Assembly: GCF_000024005.1 (NCBI RefSeq)
Contig: NC_013132.1
Coordinates: forward strand, 3,652,001 to 3,716,000
Source: Chitinophaga pinensis DSM 2588
GTDB lineage: Bacteria > Bacteroidota > Bacteroidia > Chitinophagales > Chitinophagaceae
Length of the DNA: 64,000 bases
Reading direction: 5' to 3'
The notes beneath the pieces are model-generated. The model worked only from the letters and a program-made list of their open reading frames with translations, did not search any database and was not told where the DNA came from. Shown piece by piece: positions 53,450 to 61,859 of the stretch; the stretch's first letter is position 1; each line of letters starts with the position of its first letter. A program made the translations under genes and the position numbers.

Positions 53450-55873
53450 ATGAGATTTGTTCCCTTTACCGTTTCAGCGGTGATAACCATTGCACTGATA
53501 GTTTGCCTTGACCGATCCTGGGGCTCACTTCCACCACTCGGACGTTTGTTAAGTCCGCAGGAAGGCTTTTGGCAAAACGCGACCTCTATCAGTAAAGATT
53601 ATAATGAAGATTTACAGGTGCCTGGTCTGAAGGGAAAGGTGGAAGTCTGGCTGGACGACAGGATGGTGCCTCACATCTTCGCAGAAAATACTACTGACGC
53701 TTACTACGTACAGGGATATATGCATGCGCGTGACAGGTTATGGCAGATGGAGTTGCAATCTTTTGCAGCAGCAGGTCGCCTGTCAGAGATCCTGGGCGCA
53801 AAAATGATCCCTTATGATCGTCAGCAGCGCCGTAACGGGATGCTGTATGGCGCCGAACAGGCCCTGAAGGCAATGGAGGCAGATTCAGTGGCTGGTCCGG
53901 CAATCAATGCCTATTCCGATGGGATCAATGCTTACATTAATACCCTCACTAATGCGACACTTCCTTTAGAATACAAATTGCTGAATTATAAACCGGAGAA
54001 ATGGACGCCGCTGAATTCAGCACTGTTACTCAAAATGATGGCGGCAGATCTGGCCGGCGGTGTGAATGACCTGGTATATACCAATGCCCGCCGCCTCTTC
54101 AGTAAAGCAGACTTCGACAATCTGTACCCTGATTTCGGCGATAGCATCGATCCGATCATTCCCCGTGGCACACAATATCCGACGCCGACAGTAAAGGCTA
54201 CACTACCCGTGGATAGCATCCTGAATGCCGCCGGTCTTGCGCTGCACTTCAAAGAGGAGAGACCTGATCCCGACAATGGTAGTAACAACTGGGCAGTGGC
54301 AGGTTCGAAAACACGTGCCGGTGCGCCGATCCTTTGTAATGACCCTCACCTGGGCCTGAGTTTACCTTCCCTTTGGTATGAAACGCAGATCCATACACCT
54401 GAGATGAACGTTTATGGCGCTACATTACCAGGTGCACCTGGTGTGATCATCGGCTTCAACGATCATATTGCCTGGGGCGTGACCAACGCAGCTGAGGATG
54501 TAAAAGATTATTACCTGATGCAGTTCCGTAACGGGAAGCAGCAATATCTCTTCAACGGGACTTACCGCGATGCAGAAATGCGTATTGAAAAGATCAACGT
54601 CAAAGGAGCGGCGCCTTATTACGATACTGTTGCCTATACTGTTTGGGGCCCTGTGGTATACGACAATGTTTTCCCGGACACGGCTACCAATCATCAGTTC
54701 CTTGCCATGCGCTGGAAAGCACTTGATCCTTCTGCTGAAATCAGGACCTTCCTGGAACTTAACAAAGCACATAACTACAATGATTATCTCGCCGCTTTAA
54801 AATATTATGCTTGTCCTGCACAGAACTTCGCCTTTGCTGCTAAAACCGGTGAAATAGCACTCTGGCATAACGGACAGTTCCCTTTACGTTGGAAAGATCA
54901 GGGAAAATGGATCATGCCGGGCAGTGATAGCTCCTTTGCATGGCAGGGATATGTACCGCAAGGTGAGAACCCACATATTTACAATCCGGCACGTGGTTTT
55001 GTAAGCTCTGCCAATCAGCATCCGACAGACAGCACCTACCCATATCGCTATGTAGCAGACTTCGACCTGTTCCGTGGCAAACGCATCAATGAAGTACTGG
55101 CCGCTGATAGCCAGATCACGATACAGGACATGATGGATCTGCAAAACGATAACCTGAATCCTTTTGCCCGGGCCGCTCTGCCTTTGATACGCAAACATCT
55201 GCCGGTATCACTGCTGACTGCCGATCAGAAGAATTACTGGCAGATCCTTGATAAATGGGATTTACAAAGTGGACCTGACAGCAAGGCAGCGACTATCTTT
55301 AATATCTTCTGGGATGAATTGCAGTCGTCTGTTTGGGACGATGACATACTTGTAGACAAAACACCTCTACAACAGCCCTGGGAAAAAACAACCTTGTTAT
55401 GGTTGTTGCGGGACTCTTCCATGAAGTTCATCGATAATAAACATACACCAGAAAAAGAGACACTCTCACAAATTGTTTTAGGCGCGTTCACAATAGCGGT
55501 AGACAGTGCCAAAACATTAGATGCGCAAAAGAAACTGGAGTTCGGCCGTTTCCGTGGTACGAATATCCGTCACCTGACACGATCTATTATACCTTTCAGC
55601 GCAATGAATCTCCGTACGGGCGGTGGCCGGCATATTGTAAATGCGACAAAACAATTGCATGGTCCTTCATGGAAAATGGTAGTACAGCTGAGCGCGAAGA
55701 CAGAAGCTTATGGTATCTATCCCGGAGGACAGAGCGGTAATCCGGGTAGTCCGTATTATGACAATGCAGTGCAGGATTGGGTACAAGGAAAATACTATTT
55801 ACTGCATGTGTTTGATCTGAAAGAGAACGATGATCCTGCAGTGAAGTTTAAGATACATTTTAGCAAGGGATAA
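53450..55873 (+). CDS. Penicillin-acylase-family Ntn hydrolase (AHL acylase-like)
   Basis: 807 aa. Short hydrophobic N-terminus (about 1-25) for export. Alpha chain to about 277, then the autocleavage site D-N-G/S278-N-N-W; Ser278 becomes the N-terminal nucleophile of the beta chain. 'DNGSNNWAVAGSKTRAGAPILCNDPHLGLSLPSLWYE' and 'GATLPGAPGVIIGFNDHIAWGVTN' are hallmarks of the family. It hydrolyses amide-linked acyl groups (penicillins, N-acyl-homoserine lactones or acyl peptides) in the periplasm; which of these cannot be told. It ends 71 nt before the tRNA-Lys gene. Confidence 0.9.
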   Translation: MRFVPFTVSAVITIALIVCLDRSWGSLPPLGRLLSPQEGFWQNATSISKDYNEDLQVPGLKGKVEVWLDDRMVPHIFAENTTDAYYVQGYMHARDRLWQMELQSFAAAGRLSEILGAKMIPYDRQQRRNGMLYGAEQALKAMEADSVAGPAINAYSDGINAYINTLTNATLPLEYKLLNYKPEKWTPLNSALLLKMMAADLAGGVNDLVYTNARRLFSKADFDNLYPDFGDSIDPIIPRGTQYPTPTVKATLPVDSILNAAGLALHFKEERPDPDNGSNNWAVAGSKTRAGAPILCNDPHLGLSLPSLWYETQIHTPEMNVYGATLPGAPGVIIGFNDHIAWGVTNAAEDVKDYYLMQFRNGKQQYLFNGTYRDAEMRIEKINVKGAAPYYDTVAYTVWGPVVYDNVFPDTATNHQFLAMRWKALDPSAEIRTFLELNKAHNYNDYLAALKYYACPAQNFAFAAKTGEIALWHNGQFPLRWKDQGKWIMPGSDSSFAWQGYVPQGENPHIYNPARGFVSSANQHPTDSTYPYRYVADFDLFRGKRINEVLAADSQITIQDMMDLQNDNLNPFARAALPLIRKHLPVSLLTADQKNYWQILDKWDLQSGPDSKAATIFNIFWDELQSSVWDDDILVDKTPLQQPWEKTTLLWLLRDSSMKFIDNKHTPEKETLSQIVLGAFTIAVDSAKTLDAQKKLEFGRFRGTNIRHLTRSIIPFSAMNLRTGGGRHIVNATKQLHGPSWKMVVQLSAKTEAYGIYPGGQSGNPGSPYYDNAVQDWVQGKYYLLHVFDLKENDDPAVKFKIHFSKG

Positions 55874-55894
55874 ATTATTTAAAGAAATATTTGG

Positions 55895-55920
55895 ATCGGA
55901 ATATATATTTCCTATCTTTG
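55895..55920 (+). promoter_or_regulatory. Promoter of tRNA-Lys
   Basis: TTTG -33 element (in ATATTTGG), about 19-nt spacer, then TATCTTTG -7 box ending at about 55920: the full Bacteroidota consensus. The predicted start is about 20 nt before the tRNA. Confidence 0.8.
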
Positions 55921-55929
55921 CACTCCCAA

Positions 55930-57579
55930 TCACAGAAAGGGATTGATTCCGTAGCTCAGTTGGTAGAGCAATACACTTTTAATGTATGGGTCCTGGGTTC
56001 GAGTCCCAGCGGGATCACGAAAGCCCGGCTTCTTGAGAATAGTCTCAAAAGGTCGGGTTTCTTCTTTGTATGAAGTGCCCGTCAGGTCTGCAACGAGAGC
56101 GAATAATGGATTTATTTTAGTGGTTCGAGGTTGGTCATTTTCCTTGTTATAATAGATGCCTTCAGGAAATATTGTTTTCTGCAAACGTTGTTTTTCTCTG
56201 TAATTGCTGTGATCCCATACTAGTGCGGGTTCTGTGACTTTCTGAGTAGCAAATTCGATGTATTTTTCGAGGTTCGAGGCGTTTATTGGAGACGATTGTA
56301 ATTCCTCCAGCAACTTTTTACGTTCTGTAACGTATTTATCGGCGAACTTTTTATAAAGCTCTTCTGTGATCTTATCTTCAACATAACGTTCCTCCAGCTT
56401 ATCAATCTTTTCTTCCAGTTCCGTAAGCCTTGCTTTAAGATGTTTAGTCGTTTCCTCTCTTTCTGCATTGACGGTAGTAAATAGCTTTCTCAATTGTAGC
56501 TGAAAAAGAGGGATATACTTTTCAGGAAGGGTTACCTCGCTGAGGATAGTCATAAACCGATCGTGCAGTTTGGCAGCGCTTATATGGCAAGAACATTTGC
56601 TACCATTGTCACATTTGTAATAGTATAGGTTCTTACGTTTGACCAAATATCCCCTCAAATACATGTCGCAGGCTTCGCATTTCATGAAGAGTTTTAACGG
56701 TAGCGCTTCATTTAACGGATTTTGTACAAAGCCGTGAGTTACCTTGTTCTTTTCTTCATTGGCTTTTAGAAAAATATCCCGGCTCACCAGTTTTTCATGT
56801 TTTCCTTCCACTATTTCGCCATTCAATAACGAATGAGACAGTAATCCACAATAGAACGGGTTTACTAACGCTTTGCCAATGGCCTGCTTGGTAAGTTTCA
56901 AGCTGTGAGCGTGTAGTCTTTTGAGGATTTCGACAGTGCTTATACCCTCATTGGCTTTCCATAGAAAGGCTTTCCTTAATAACTTCCCTGTTTCATTAAT
57001 CACAATTGTCTTTTGGCCGTTGACAGTCACATGGTCATACCCTAAAGGAGCATGGCAAGGCCATTCACCTCTCAGCAGCCTTTCTTTCATGCCTTCTATG
57101 GTCTTTAGCCGCCTTAAATCATTATCATACTGACTAAAGAGAAACAAGATATTTTGCTGAAGTACGCCTGCTGGATTCTTTGTATCTATGGGCTGTGTAA
57201 CTGAAATGATTTGAATGCCTAAGTCGCGTAACTGACGAGTGAGCCAGATGGCATTGTCACCAGTACGACTGAACCGATCAAGACTGTAAACAATGATCTT
57301 AACGTTGCTCTTTTGCTTTTTACAGAACTCAATCATTCGCTTGAACTCCTTTCTTTCATCACTAGCGGCAGATTCGTAGGTACCACCGAAATAAGCTAGG
57401 ATCTCATAGTCTTGCTTACCAGCTAATTGATTACAGGCTTTTTTCTGGGTTTCCAGGCTCAAATTCCCTTCTGCTTGTTCCTTAGTTGACACTCTGGTGT
57501 ATATGACACATAGACGGTTGTCTTTTACTATGGGCTTTGCTCCCTTAGCATATTTGGAGAAAATATCTTGATCTTGCAT
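55930..57579 (-). CDS. Large serine recombinase (integrase) at the tRNA-Lys
   Basis: 549 aa. Resolvase-type catalytic domain (about 22-165) with nucleophile in Y-T-R-V-S31-T-K-E-Q and 'IIVYSLDRFSRTGDNA'. Then a Recombinase domain (about 185-280, 'PLGYDHVTVNGQKTIVINE'), a zinc ribbon (about 298-330, K-C-E-A-C ... K-C ... C-S-C), and a coiled coil (about 370-430). It inserts or excises the island via serine-phosphate DNA intermediates. The last 29 residues are read antisense through the tRNA-Lys gene, including the D-P-A-G-T-R-T-Q-D-P phrase often seen in such overlaps, so the true C-terminus was set by the insertion event. The small 57624-57875 gene lies 44 nt upstream on the same strand. Confidence 0.88.
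   Translation of the reverse strand: MQDQDIFSKYAKGAKPIVKDNRLCVIYTRVSTKEQAEGNLSLETQKKACNQLAGKQDYEILAYFGGTYESAASDERKEFKRMIEFCKKQKSNVKIIVYSLDRFSRTGDNAIWLTRQLRDLGIQIISVTQPIDTKNPAGVLQQNILFLFSQYDNDLRRLKTIEGMKERLLRGEWPCHAPLGYDHVTVNGQKTIVINETGKLLRKAFLWKANEGISTVEILKRLHAHSLKLTKQAIGKALVNPFYCGLLSHSLLNGEIVEGKHEKLVSRDIFLKANEEKNKVTHGFVQNPLNEALPLKLFMKCEACDMYLRGYLVKRKNLYYYKCDNGSKCSCHISAAKLHDRFMTILSEVTLPEKYIPLFQLQLRKLFTTVNAEREETTKHLKARLTELEEKIDKLEERYVEDKITEELYKKFADKYVTERKKLLEELQSSPINASNLEKYIEFATQKVTEPALVWDHSNYREKQRLQKTIFPEGIYYNKENDQPRTTKINPLFALVADLTGTSYKEETRPFETILKKPGFRDPAGTRTQDPYIKSVLLYQLSYGINPFL
55945..56017 (+). tRNA. tRNA-Lys (anticodon TTT)
   Basis: 73 nt. Acceptor stem GATTCCG/CGGGATC (one G-U), D-arm around AGCTCAGTTGGTAGAGC, anticodon stem ATACA/TGTAT with loop CTTTTAA (anticodon TTT at 55978-55980), T-arm with GGTTCGAGTCC, discriminator A at 56017; CCA is not encoded. 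A Bacteroidota promoter precedes it. A recombinase reading frame on the minus strand runs antisense through all of it, so this tRNA is the likely integration site of the island to the right. Confidence 0.95.
56021..56068 (+). terminator. Hairpin terminator behind tRNA-Lys
   Basis: 18-position stem with one mismatch and three G-U pairs between 56021-56038 and 56043-56060, 4-nt loop, T-rich tail. It lies 3 nt after the tRNA, inside the recombinase reading frame on the other strand. Confidence 0.7.
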
Positions 57580-57623
57580 GGGTCTTTAATGTTTAATTTT
57601 ATCAGGTTAACAGAATACTAGAA

Positions 57624-57875
57624 TCAGGCAGCGGAAGATATTTCGTCATTCTTTAATCTATTACAATACAAGTCGTAGGTGATTAAAGCAAGGCTGTGAA
57701 GCGTGGCAATGATGTTTTTTAGCTCTTCAGGACTCGCATCTTCAAATTGCTTGAACGATCGTATTTCATCTTCTGTGAGGTATAGTCGCTGGTCTGTTTC
57801 TGTGTTAGTGGGTTGAATGTTTAGCCAGTCATTTAAAGTAATCACCTGAGACATAGGAATGTTATTTGAAGGCAA
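57624..57875 (-). CDS. Small acidic island protein, 83 aa
   Basis: 83 aa, soluble, acidic. 'LYLTEDEIRSFKQFEDASPEELKNIIATLHSLALITYDLYCNRL' reads as two or three helices. It lies 44 nt upstream of the recombinase on the same strand, so it is likely co-transcribed and may be a recombination accessory or regulator. No family recognised. Confidence 0.6.
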   Translation of the reverse strand: MPSNNIPMSQVITLNDWLNIQPTNTETDQRLYLTEDEIRSFKQFEDASPEELKNIIATLHSLALITYDLYCNRLKNDEISSAA

Positions 57876-57965
57876 TTTATGACTGCGCCATAAACTGGTT
57901 CCCTGCTTTTGCTCAGATGGTAAAAAAGATCTTCAAATTTCACCGAAAAAAATGCCGTTAGACAT

Positions 57966-57997
57966 CAAAGCCCCTCAATCAATAGAAGGGGGCTTTG
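57966..57997 (-). terminator. Hairpin, probable terminator of the AAA+ gene
   Basis: CAAAGCCCC (57966-57974) pairs with GGGGCTTTG (57989-57997). The T-tail is weak on both strands. It lies in the 280-nt gap between the AAA+ stop (58156) and the 83-aa gene; nothing else was seen there. Confidence 0.45.
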
Positions 57998-58155
57998 TTG
58001 AACTTATTCAACTCTAGATGAAAAACATTCTAAAACTATTTGACTGTGATTTGAGAATATTTGCTTTTTATTTAAATTCTTTTAAAATCGAGTTAAATGT
58101 GTGCTTAGTAATATAGTTATCTGGATGGTGCAATGCCTAACGTATACAATAACAC

Positions 58156-59466
58156 CTACCAAAAAGAAAAGCCAGTATATTCATTAGCTCCGTTTTTCAT
58201 CAGTGTAAGCCGTTTAAAGCTCAGCGGATATTTATTTTTAGTGAAACAAAGTAAATTGTCAATCAGTTTCTCCGTCACACTGAAACCAGATATACGAGGA
58301 AGCATTTTCATCAATAACACTTCATCTAAATATTTATAAACCGACTCTTTATTATTGGTAGATCCGGGCAAGTTAAAGTTGTGACTACAATATATAAGGG
58401 CCGCATCGCGCAACCGATACCCGAACCTAAACGGCGTTTCCAAGAGTATTTTATCTAAGGCACAAAGTTCTGAAATGATCAAATCTCCGTTTTTGGGAAA
58501 AAACTCATACGCTTCTCTCCCATATAGCATTAATCCCGATATTTGGTCAAGAGATATTGGAACATCCGGAAACTTCAGATCCGTATCGCTTGATTTGATA
58601 CCATTATAAAAGTCAACATCGGGCATTTCGATAATAGAAGCTCGGTCTAATACTTTCATACTAAACTTCTTTCCGGCGTCATCCATATTTGCAGTGCCGA
58701 TCACTATTAGATTAGGAGGTAGGGTCAATCCTTTTGTTAGAAATCTCTGCTGCATTCTTTCATCAATCTTTATCCCAATTTTAGCCCATAAATCAGGATC
58801 TACTTCTAAACAAGATCTAAATTGACTTGCAGGAATAAATGCATCCGATGTGAGCTCACCTCTAACCCAAAGACGGCTTTCAATTATAGACAGAAAATCC
58901 GCAAAATACATTTCCACCTTCGATAGGTTCATTTCATCAAGGCATAATATGAATGGAGTATTGGGATGCTTCCACGCTTTTATCAGGAAATGGATAAAAG
59001 GAGTAAATTGATAAATGCCCTGTAAGTTCGTCCATCCAATTACTTCAACTGAAGTATGCCAGTCTGATTGAACTGCTATCATTTGGAAATTACCCGGTTG
59101 CCCTCCTTCTTGTAAATTTTTCGGACATGTTTGGTACGCAAGGGTTCTCGCAAACCTAGATTTACCGGTACCACATATGCCGGTCATTATCAAGAATGGC
59201 TTCGTTTTTATAGCCATAAGAATCTGACGGTATGGATGCTTAAAGTCAAGTAAGGTCGGGAACGTCGAATTTAAGAACGCTTTAGATGTCGACTTTTTCC
59301 TCGTCTTTTTCTCTTGGGAATTAGCTAAATCATTGACTGACTTACTATTGCTGTCGGATTGCTTATTGTTATTTAGTCCCATTGTGTCATTTTTCATATT
59401 CCAAATTCTAAAATGACGCTCCCTTATCCTTGATATGACACGTTCATTGGCTGTTATTTCTTCCAT
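58156..59466 (-). CDS. McrB-like AAA+ ATPase/GTPase without McrC partner
   Basis: 436 aa. Residues 1-70 are a polar linker rich in Asn, Ser and Lys. AAA+ core about 80-380: Walker A G96-I-C-G-T-G-K-S103, Walker B L-C-L-D177-E-M-N, and the McrB-type continuation L-S-K-V-E-M-Y-F-A-D-F-L-S-I-I-E. Sensor-1/signature G-T-A-N-M-D-D and 'FSMKVLDRASIIEMP' follow. McrB ring proteins pair with the McrC nuclease to cut methylated DNA; no McrC and no N-terminal DNA-recognition domain occur here. Its start overlaps the 88-aa gene by 23 nt, so they are translationally coupled. Likely a defence or regulatory motor. Confidence 0.82.
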   Translation of the reverse strand: MEEITANERVISRIRERHFRIWNMKNDTMGLNNNKQSDSNSKSVNDLANSQEKKTRKKSTSKAFLNSTFPTLLDFKHPYRQILMAIKTKPFLIMTGICGTGKSRFARTLAYQTCPKNLQEGGQPGNFQMIAVQSDWHTSVEVIGWTNLQGIYQFTPFIHFLIKAWKHPNTPFILCLDEMNLSKVEMYFADFLSIIESRLWVRGELTSDAFIPASQFRSCLEVDPDLWAKIGIKIDERMQQRFLTKGLTLPPNLIVIGTANMDDAGKKFSMKVLDRASIIEMPDVDFYNGIKSSDTDLKFPDVPISLDQISGLMLYGREAYEFFPKNGDLIISELCALDKILLETPFRFGYRLRDAALIYCSHNFNLPGSTNNKESVYKYLDEVLLMKMLPRISGFSVTEKLIDNLLCFTKNKYPLSFKRLTLMKNGANEYTGFSFW

Positions 59467-59710
59467 TGTTTGTTTGATTTATTATATGACATGATTCGAT
59501 TAAACGAATAATGTCTTCACAAAAAATTATATTGAATGCTGCGTTACAATCAGGGTCGCTACATGCCATAAGAAGTAGTGCTTTTATATATTCCCTGACT
59601 TCAGGCAGTGGGTAAGAATGAAGGAAATCTGACAAAACACTTATAGGATCAGATATTTCATCATTGGTAAGTGAGAGCGGATTTTCATGCCAATTGGGCA
59701 AATTTTTCAT
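59444..59710 (-). CDS. Small helical protein, 88 aa, coupled to the AAA+ gene
   Basis: 88 aa, soluble, acidic, helical ('EVREYIKALLLMACSDPDCNAAFNIIFCEDIIRLIESCHII'). Its 3' end overlaps the start of the AAA+ gene by 23 nt. It may be an adaptor linking the kinase-like protein (84 nt upstream) to the ATPase. No family recognised. Confidence 0.6.
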   Translation of the reverse strand: MKNLPNWHENPLSLTNDEISDPISVLSDFLHSYPLPEVREYIKALLLMACSDPDCNAAFNIIFCEDIIRLIESCHIINQTNNGRNNSQ

Positions 59711-59793
59711 AATATAGATTGAGGTATAGTTATGATAGTTTAGAAATAGATTCCGGCGTAGGAAGATTCCACTGCCGGATGACCTATGCCACT

Positions 59794-60756
59794 TTAGTCT
59801 CTTATTTCACAAGGAATGCTCACTGTAAAAGTGGTGACGCCTTTATTACTTGTTATTTTGATGTTTCCAAAAAGATGTTCTGCATACAGTTCGCATAAAT
59901 ACAGTCCTATGCCGTATCCTGCATTACTTTGGCTGGCTTTATAATATATCTTTAAAAGCTGTTTAAGTTCTTTTGTTGGGATTGTGTGACCATGGCTAAT
60001 AACTGAAAAAGAAACCCATCGATCTTCGCTACTTGCGACTAATAGAATATCTCTCCCTTTGCTATGCTTGTAAGCGTTGCTTAAAAGGTTTTGAATAATT
60101 TGACCGAGCTTAACTTCGTCTGTGAGTAGCGTTTTGCCCTGTAATTCATTCAATTCCACTATCAGGTTTTTGTTAAAATTCTCATTAAAAAGCTGATAGG
60201 GAATTGTACAGCTATCTATAAAATCATCTACTTTAAATGACTTGGGATCAGTCCGTAGTGTGAAAAAATTCTCACTAAATCGGACGGTAGTAATCATATT
60301 AGTGAGAATCTGGCTGCTATTAAAAAGAATACTCCTGAGAGTAGTCAAATAGAAAGCTAAATCAGGTCGAGAAGAAAAGGATGGCTCCGTTTTTTCCATT
60401 ATGGCTTCTACCGCTAAGGAGGCCCCTGATATTTGAGTTTTAATCTCATGAGCAAATAAACCAAGAAATCGTTCCACGGATACCTCCTCGTTGGCTTGAA
60501 TACCCGTAAAGAGAAATGCAGCTTCGATTAATCGCCTATATTCATTATCAACGAGATCATAACAAAGGCGAATGTTCTCAGAATCAGTCTTAGATACCGT
60601 TTCTAGCAATCGATCTAGCTTATTAATTTCCGCACGTATGTTGGATCTATCACAGAAGGAGAAGAAAACATCTTCCGGATTTAGGATTTCGTCATCCGAC
60701 AAACAGAATGCGAAAGACTTGTCTTTTTGAGTTAACTTTTTTTTGTTATTATTCAT
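59794..60756 (-). CDS. Soluble histidine-kinase-like protein
   Basis: 320 aa, no membrane segment. Residues 1-90 are helical without a recognised sensor. H-box 'FAHEIKTQISGASL' with H103, N-box 'LGQIIQNLLSNAYKHSKG' (N223/N227), and a G2-type box 'NAGYGIGLYLCELYAEHLFGNIKITSNKG'. The G1 box, normally D-x-G-x-G, reads 'SVISHGHTIP', so the adenine-binding Asp is lacking and ATP binding may be weakened. No response regulator is encoded in the window. First gene of the three-gene cassette with the 88-aa protein and the AAA+ ATPase; a structured RNA candidate lies about 300 nt upstream. Confidence 0.78.
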   Translation of the reverse strand: MNNNKKKLTQKDKSFAFCLSDDEILNPEDVFFSFCDRSNIRAEINKLDRLLETVSKTDSENIRLCYDLVDNEYRRLIEAAFLFTGIQANEEVSVERFLGLFAHEIKTQISGASLAVEAIMEKTEPSFSSRPDLAFYLTTLRSILFNSSQILTNMITTVRFSENFFTLRTDPKSFKVDDFIDSCTIPYQLFNENFNKNLIVELNELQGKTLLTDEVKLGQIIQNLLSNAYKHSKGRDILLVASSEDRWVSFSVISHGHTIPTKELKQLLKIYYKASQSNAGYGIGLYLCELYAEHLFGNIKITSNKGVTTFTVSIPCEIRD

Positions 60757-61054
60757 AAACGTTGGTTATAACGGTTAGAGAAAGCCGTAGTATCAAATAA
60801 GCAAGAAACAGTGGAGAAAACACTATAGATGCCATTTCGTTTACATCAATTCTACTGATCAGTAATAGATTTCTTGTTAGATGATAGCTTATCACCTAAT
60901 AAATAATTACTTGGCCTATAACAAGAATCAGTTTCCTTTAATGTTTACATGGAAATAAGACAAGCCCATTGAAGAAGCTGAAAGATAAAAAGTAGACTAA
61001 TAGAAAGGAAAGAATGCGTACGGATAAGAAGAAGCATTGAACAGAACGGAAATG

Positions 61055-61152
61055 AAAAGGGTCGGAACCTACCCGCATTGTCTATCTGGCTCTGACAAAG
61101 CCAACTACCTTTCGGTAGTCAAGCACAATACGTAAGTAGGCCCAACCCTTTT
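61055..61152 (-). ncRNA. Candidate branched structured RNA
   Basis: Closing stem AAAAGGGT/ACCCTTTT (61055-61062 with 61145-61152), then CCTAC/GTAGG (61068-61072 with 61136-61140), then ATTGT/ACAAT (61077-61081 with 61125-61129). Inside are two hairpins: TGGCT/AGCCA (61087-61091 with 61099-61103) and ACTACC/GGTAGT (61104-61109 with 61114-61119). On the minus strand the last hairpin has a GAAA tetraloop, favouring that strand. It lies about 300 nt ahead of the histidine-kinase-like gene and is GC-rich in AT-rich surroundings. It could be a leader element, a free small RNA or a recombination site. Confidence 0.55.
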
Positions 61153-61353
61153 TATATGGATTGGGCGCCTTAACTTACACTCGTGCTTTAAACTGTCAGA
61201 TTCGATAGACGAGATTCGTTAAACGCTTACATTTATATCCTAGTAGCGCAAAATAATGATTTCCTATGAAAAAGTAAACTCATTATCTATAGCTATATAC
61301 AAGTATAGTCATTTCGATAGCAATCTAAGCAAATAAAATATACGATACAAATA

Positions 61354-61369
61354 AATCTGTAAACAGATT
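61354..61369. promoter_or_regulatory. 16-bp palindrome upstream of the HTH gene
   Basis: AATCTGT-AA-ACAGATT. Seven-bp arms and a 2-nt centre, 77-92 nt before the HTH gene start; the size fits a dimeric HTH repressor site. Confidence 0.45.
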
Positions 61370-61445
61370 GTATATATAAATAGTCGAGTAGTATATTAAT
61401 AAGCTCATTCTCAACGTGTTTAAGCATTTTTGCTAACCATCAATA

Positions 61446-61859
61446 TTGTCTATGGCTAAGAGCACGAGAAATTCAACGGAAAGTGATTCTCCGAAAGCAC
61501 GGGGTCGGAAAACTAAAAGTCTTGAGGAGCTTAAACAAGACATCGCCTCCAAATGTCTTTCTATAAAAACACTGATCGAAGCTGGAAAGCTTTCTAGATT
61601 GCGCGATTTGGAACCGTTATTTTCGAAAGCTATGGCAGACGAAATGGGAGTAAATCACACGCGCTTCTCCAATAAATTTAGAAATCCTATTGACTTTGGA
61701 ATTAAAGAGATATACAGATTTGGTTTATATATCGAAGTTGACCCACAATTAATTTTCAGGTATATAGGTAAGGAGATTTCACAAGCCAATGACTTGCTCT
61801 CAAAATTAAAAAAATTTAGGACGGTCGAAGACATGAGACAGTATTCGTCTAAACAATGA
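61446..61859 (+). CDS. Small HTH-type protein, 137 aa
   Basis: 137 aa. A basic, Ser-rich N-terminus (about 1-30: 'KSTRNSTESDSPKARGRKTK') is followed by helices with an HTH-like segment at about 65-85 ('FSKAMADEMGVNHTRFSNKFRNP') and a typical XRE-style tail ('IYRFGLYIEVDPQLIFRYI'). The ATG at 61452 is an alternative start. Probably a DNA-binding regulator of the island; the palindrome upstream may be its own operator. Confidence 0.6.
   Translation: MSMAKSTRNSTESDSPKARGRKTKSLEELKQDIASKCLSIKTLIEAGKLSRLRDLEPLFSKAMADEMGVNHTRFSNKFRNPIDFGIKEIYRFGLYIEVDPQLIFRYIGKEISQANDLLSKLKKFRTVEDMRQYSSKQ

Larger units (their letters stand above)
60757..61445. other. AT-rich intergenic region of the island
   Basis: About 690 nt between divergent genes. 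It holds the branched RNA candidate (61055-61152) and a 16-bp palindrome (61354-61369) ahead of the HTH gene. The rest is AT-rich with no supported gene or clear promoter. Confidence 0.6.

Noticed and set aside
58156..60756. Reading the cassette as a classical McrBC restriction system
   Set aside because: No McrC nuclease gene and no McrB DNA-binding domain are present in the window.
61141..61152. The ACCCTTTTT end of the branched RNA as a simple plus-strand terminator
   Set aside because: Possible, but it does not explain the two inner hairpins and the three stacked stems; no plus-strand gene ends nearby.
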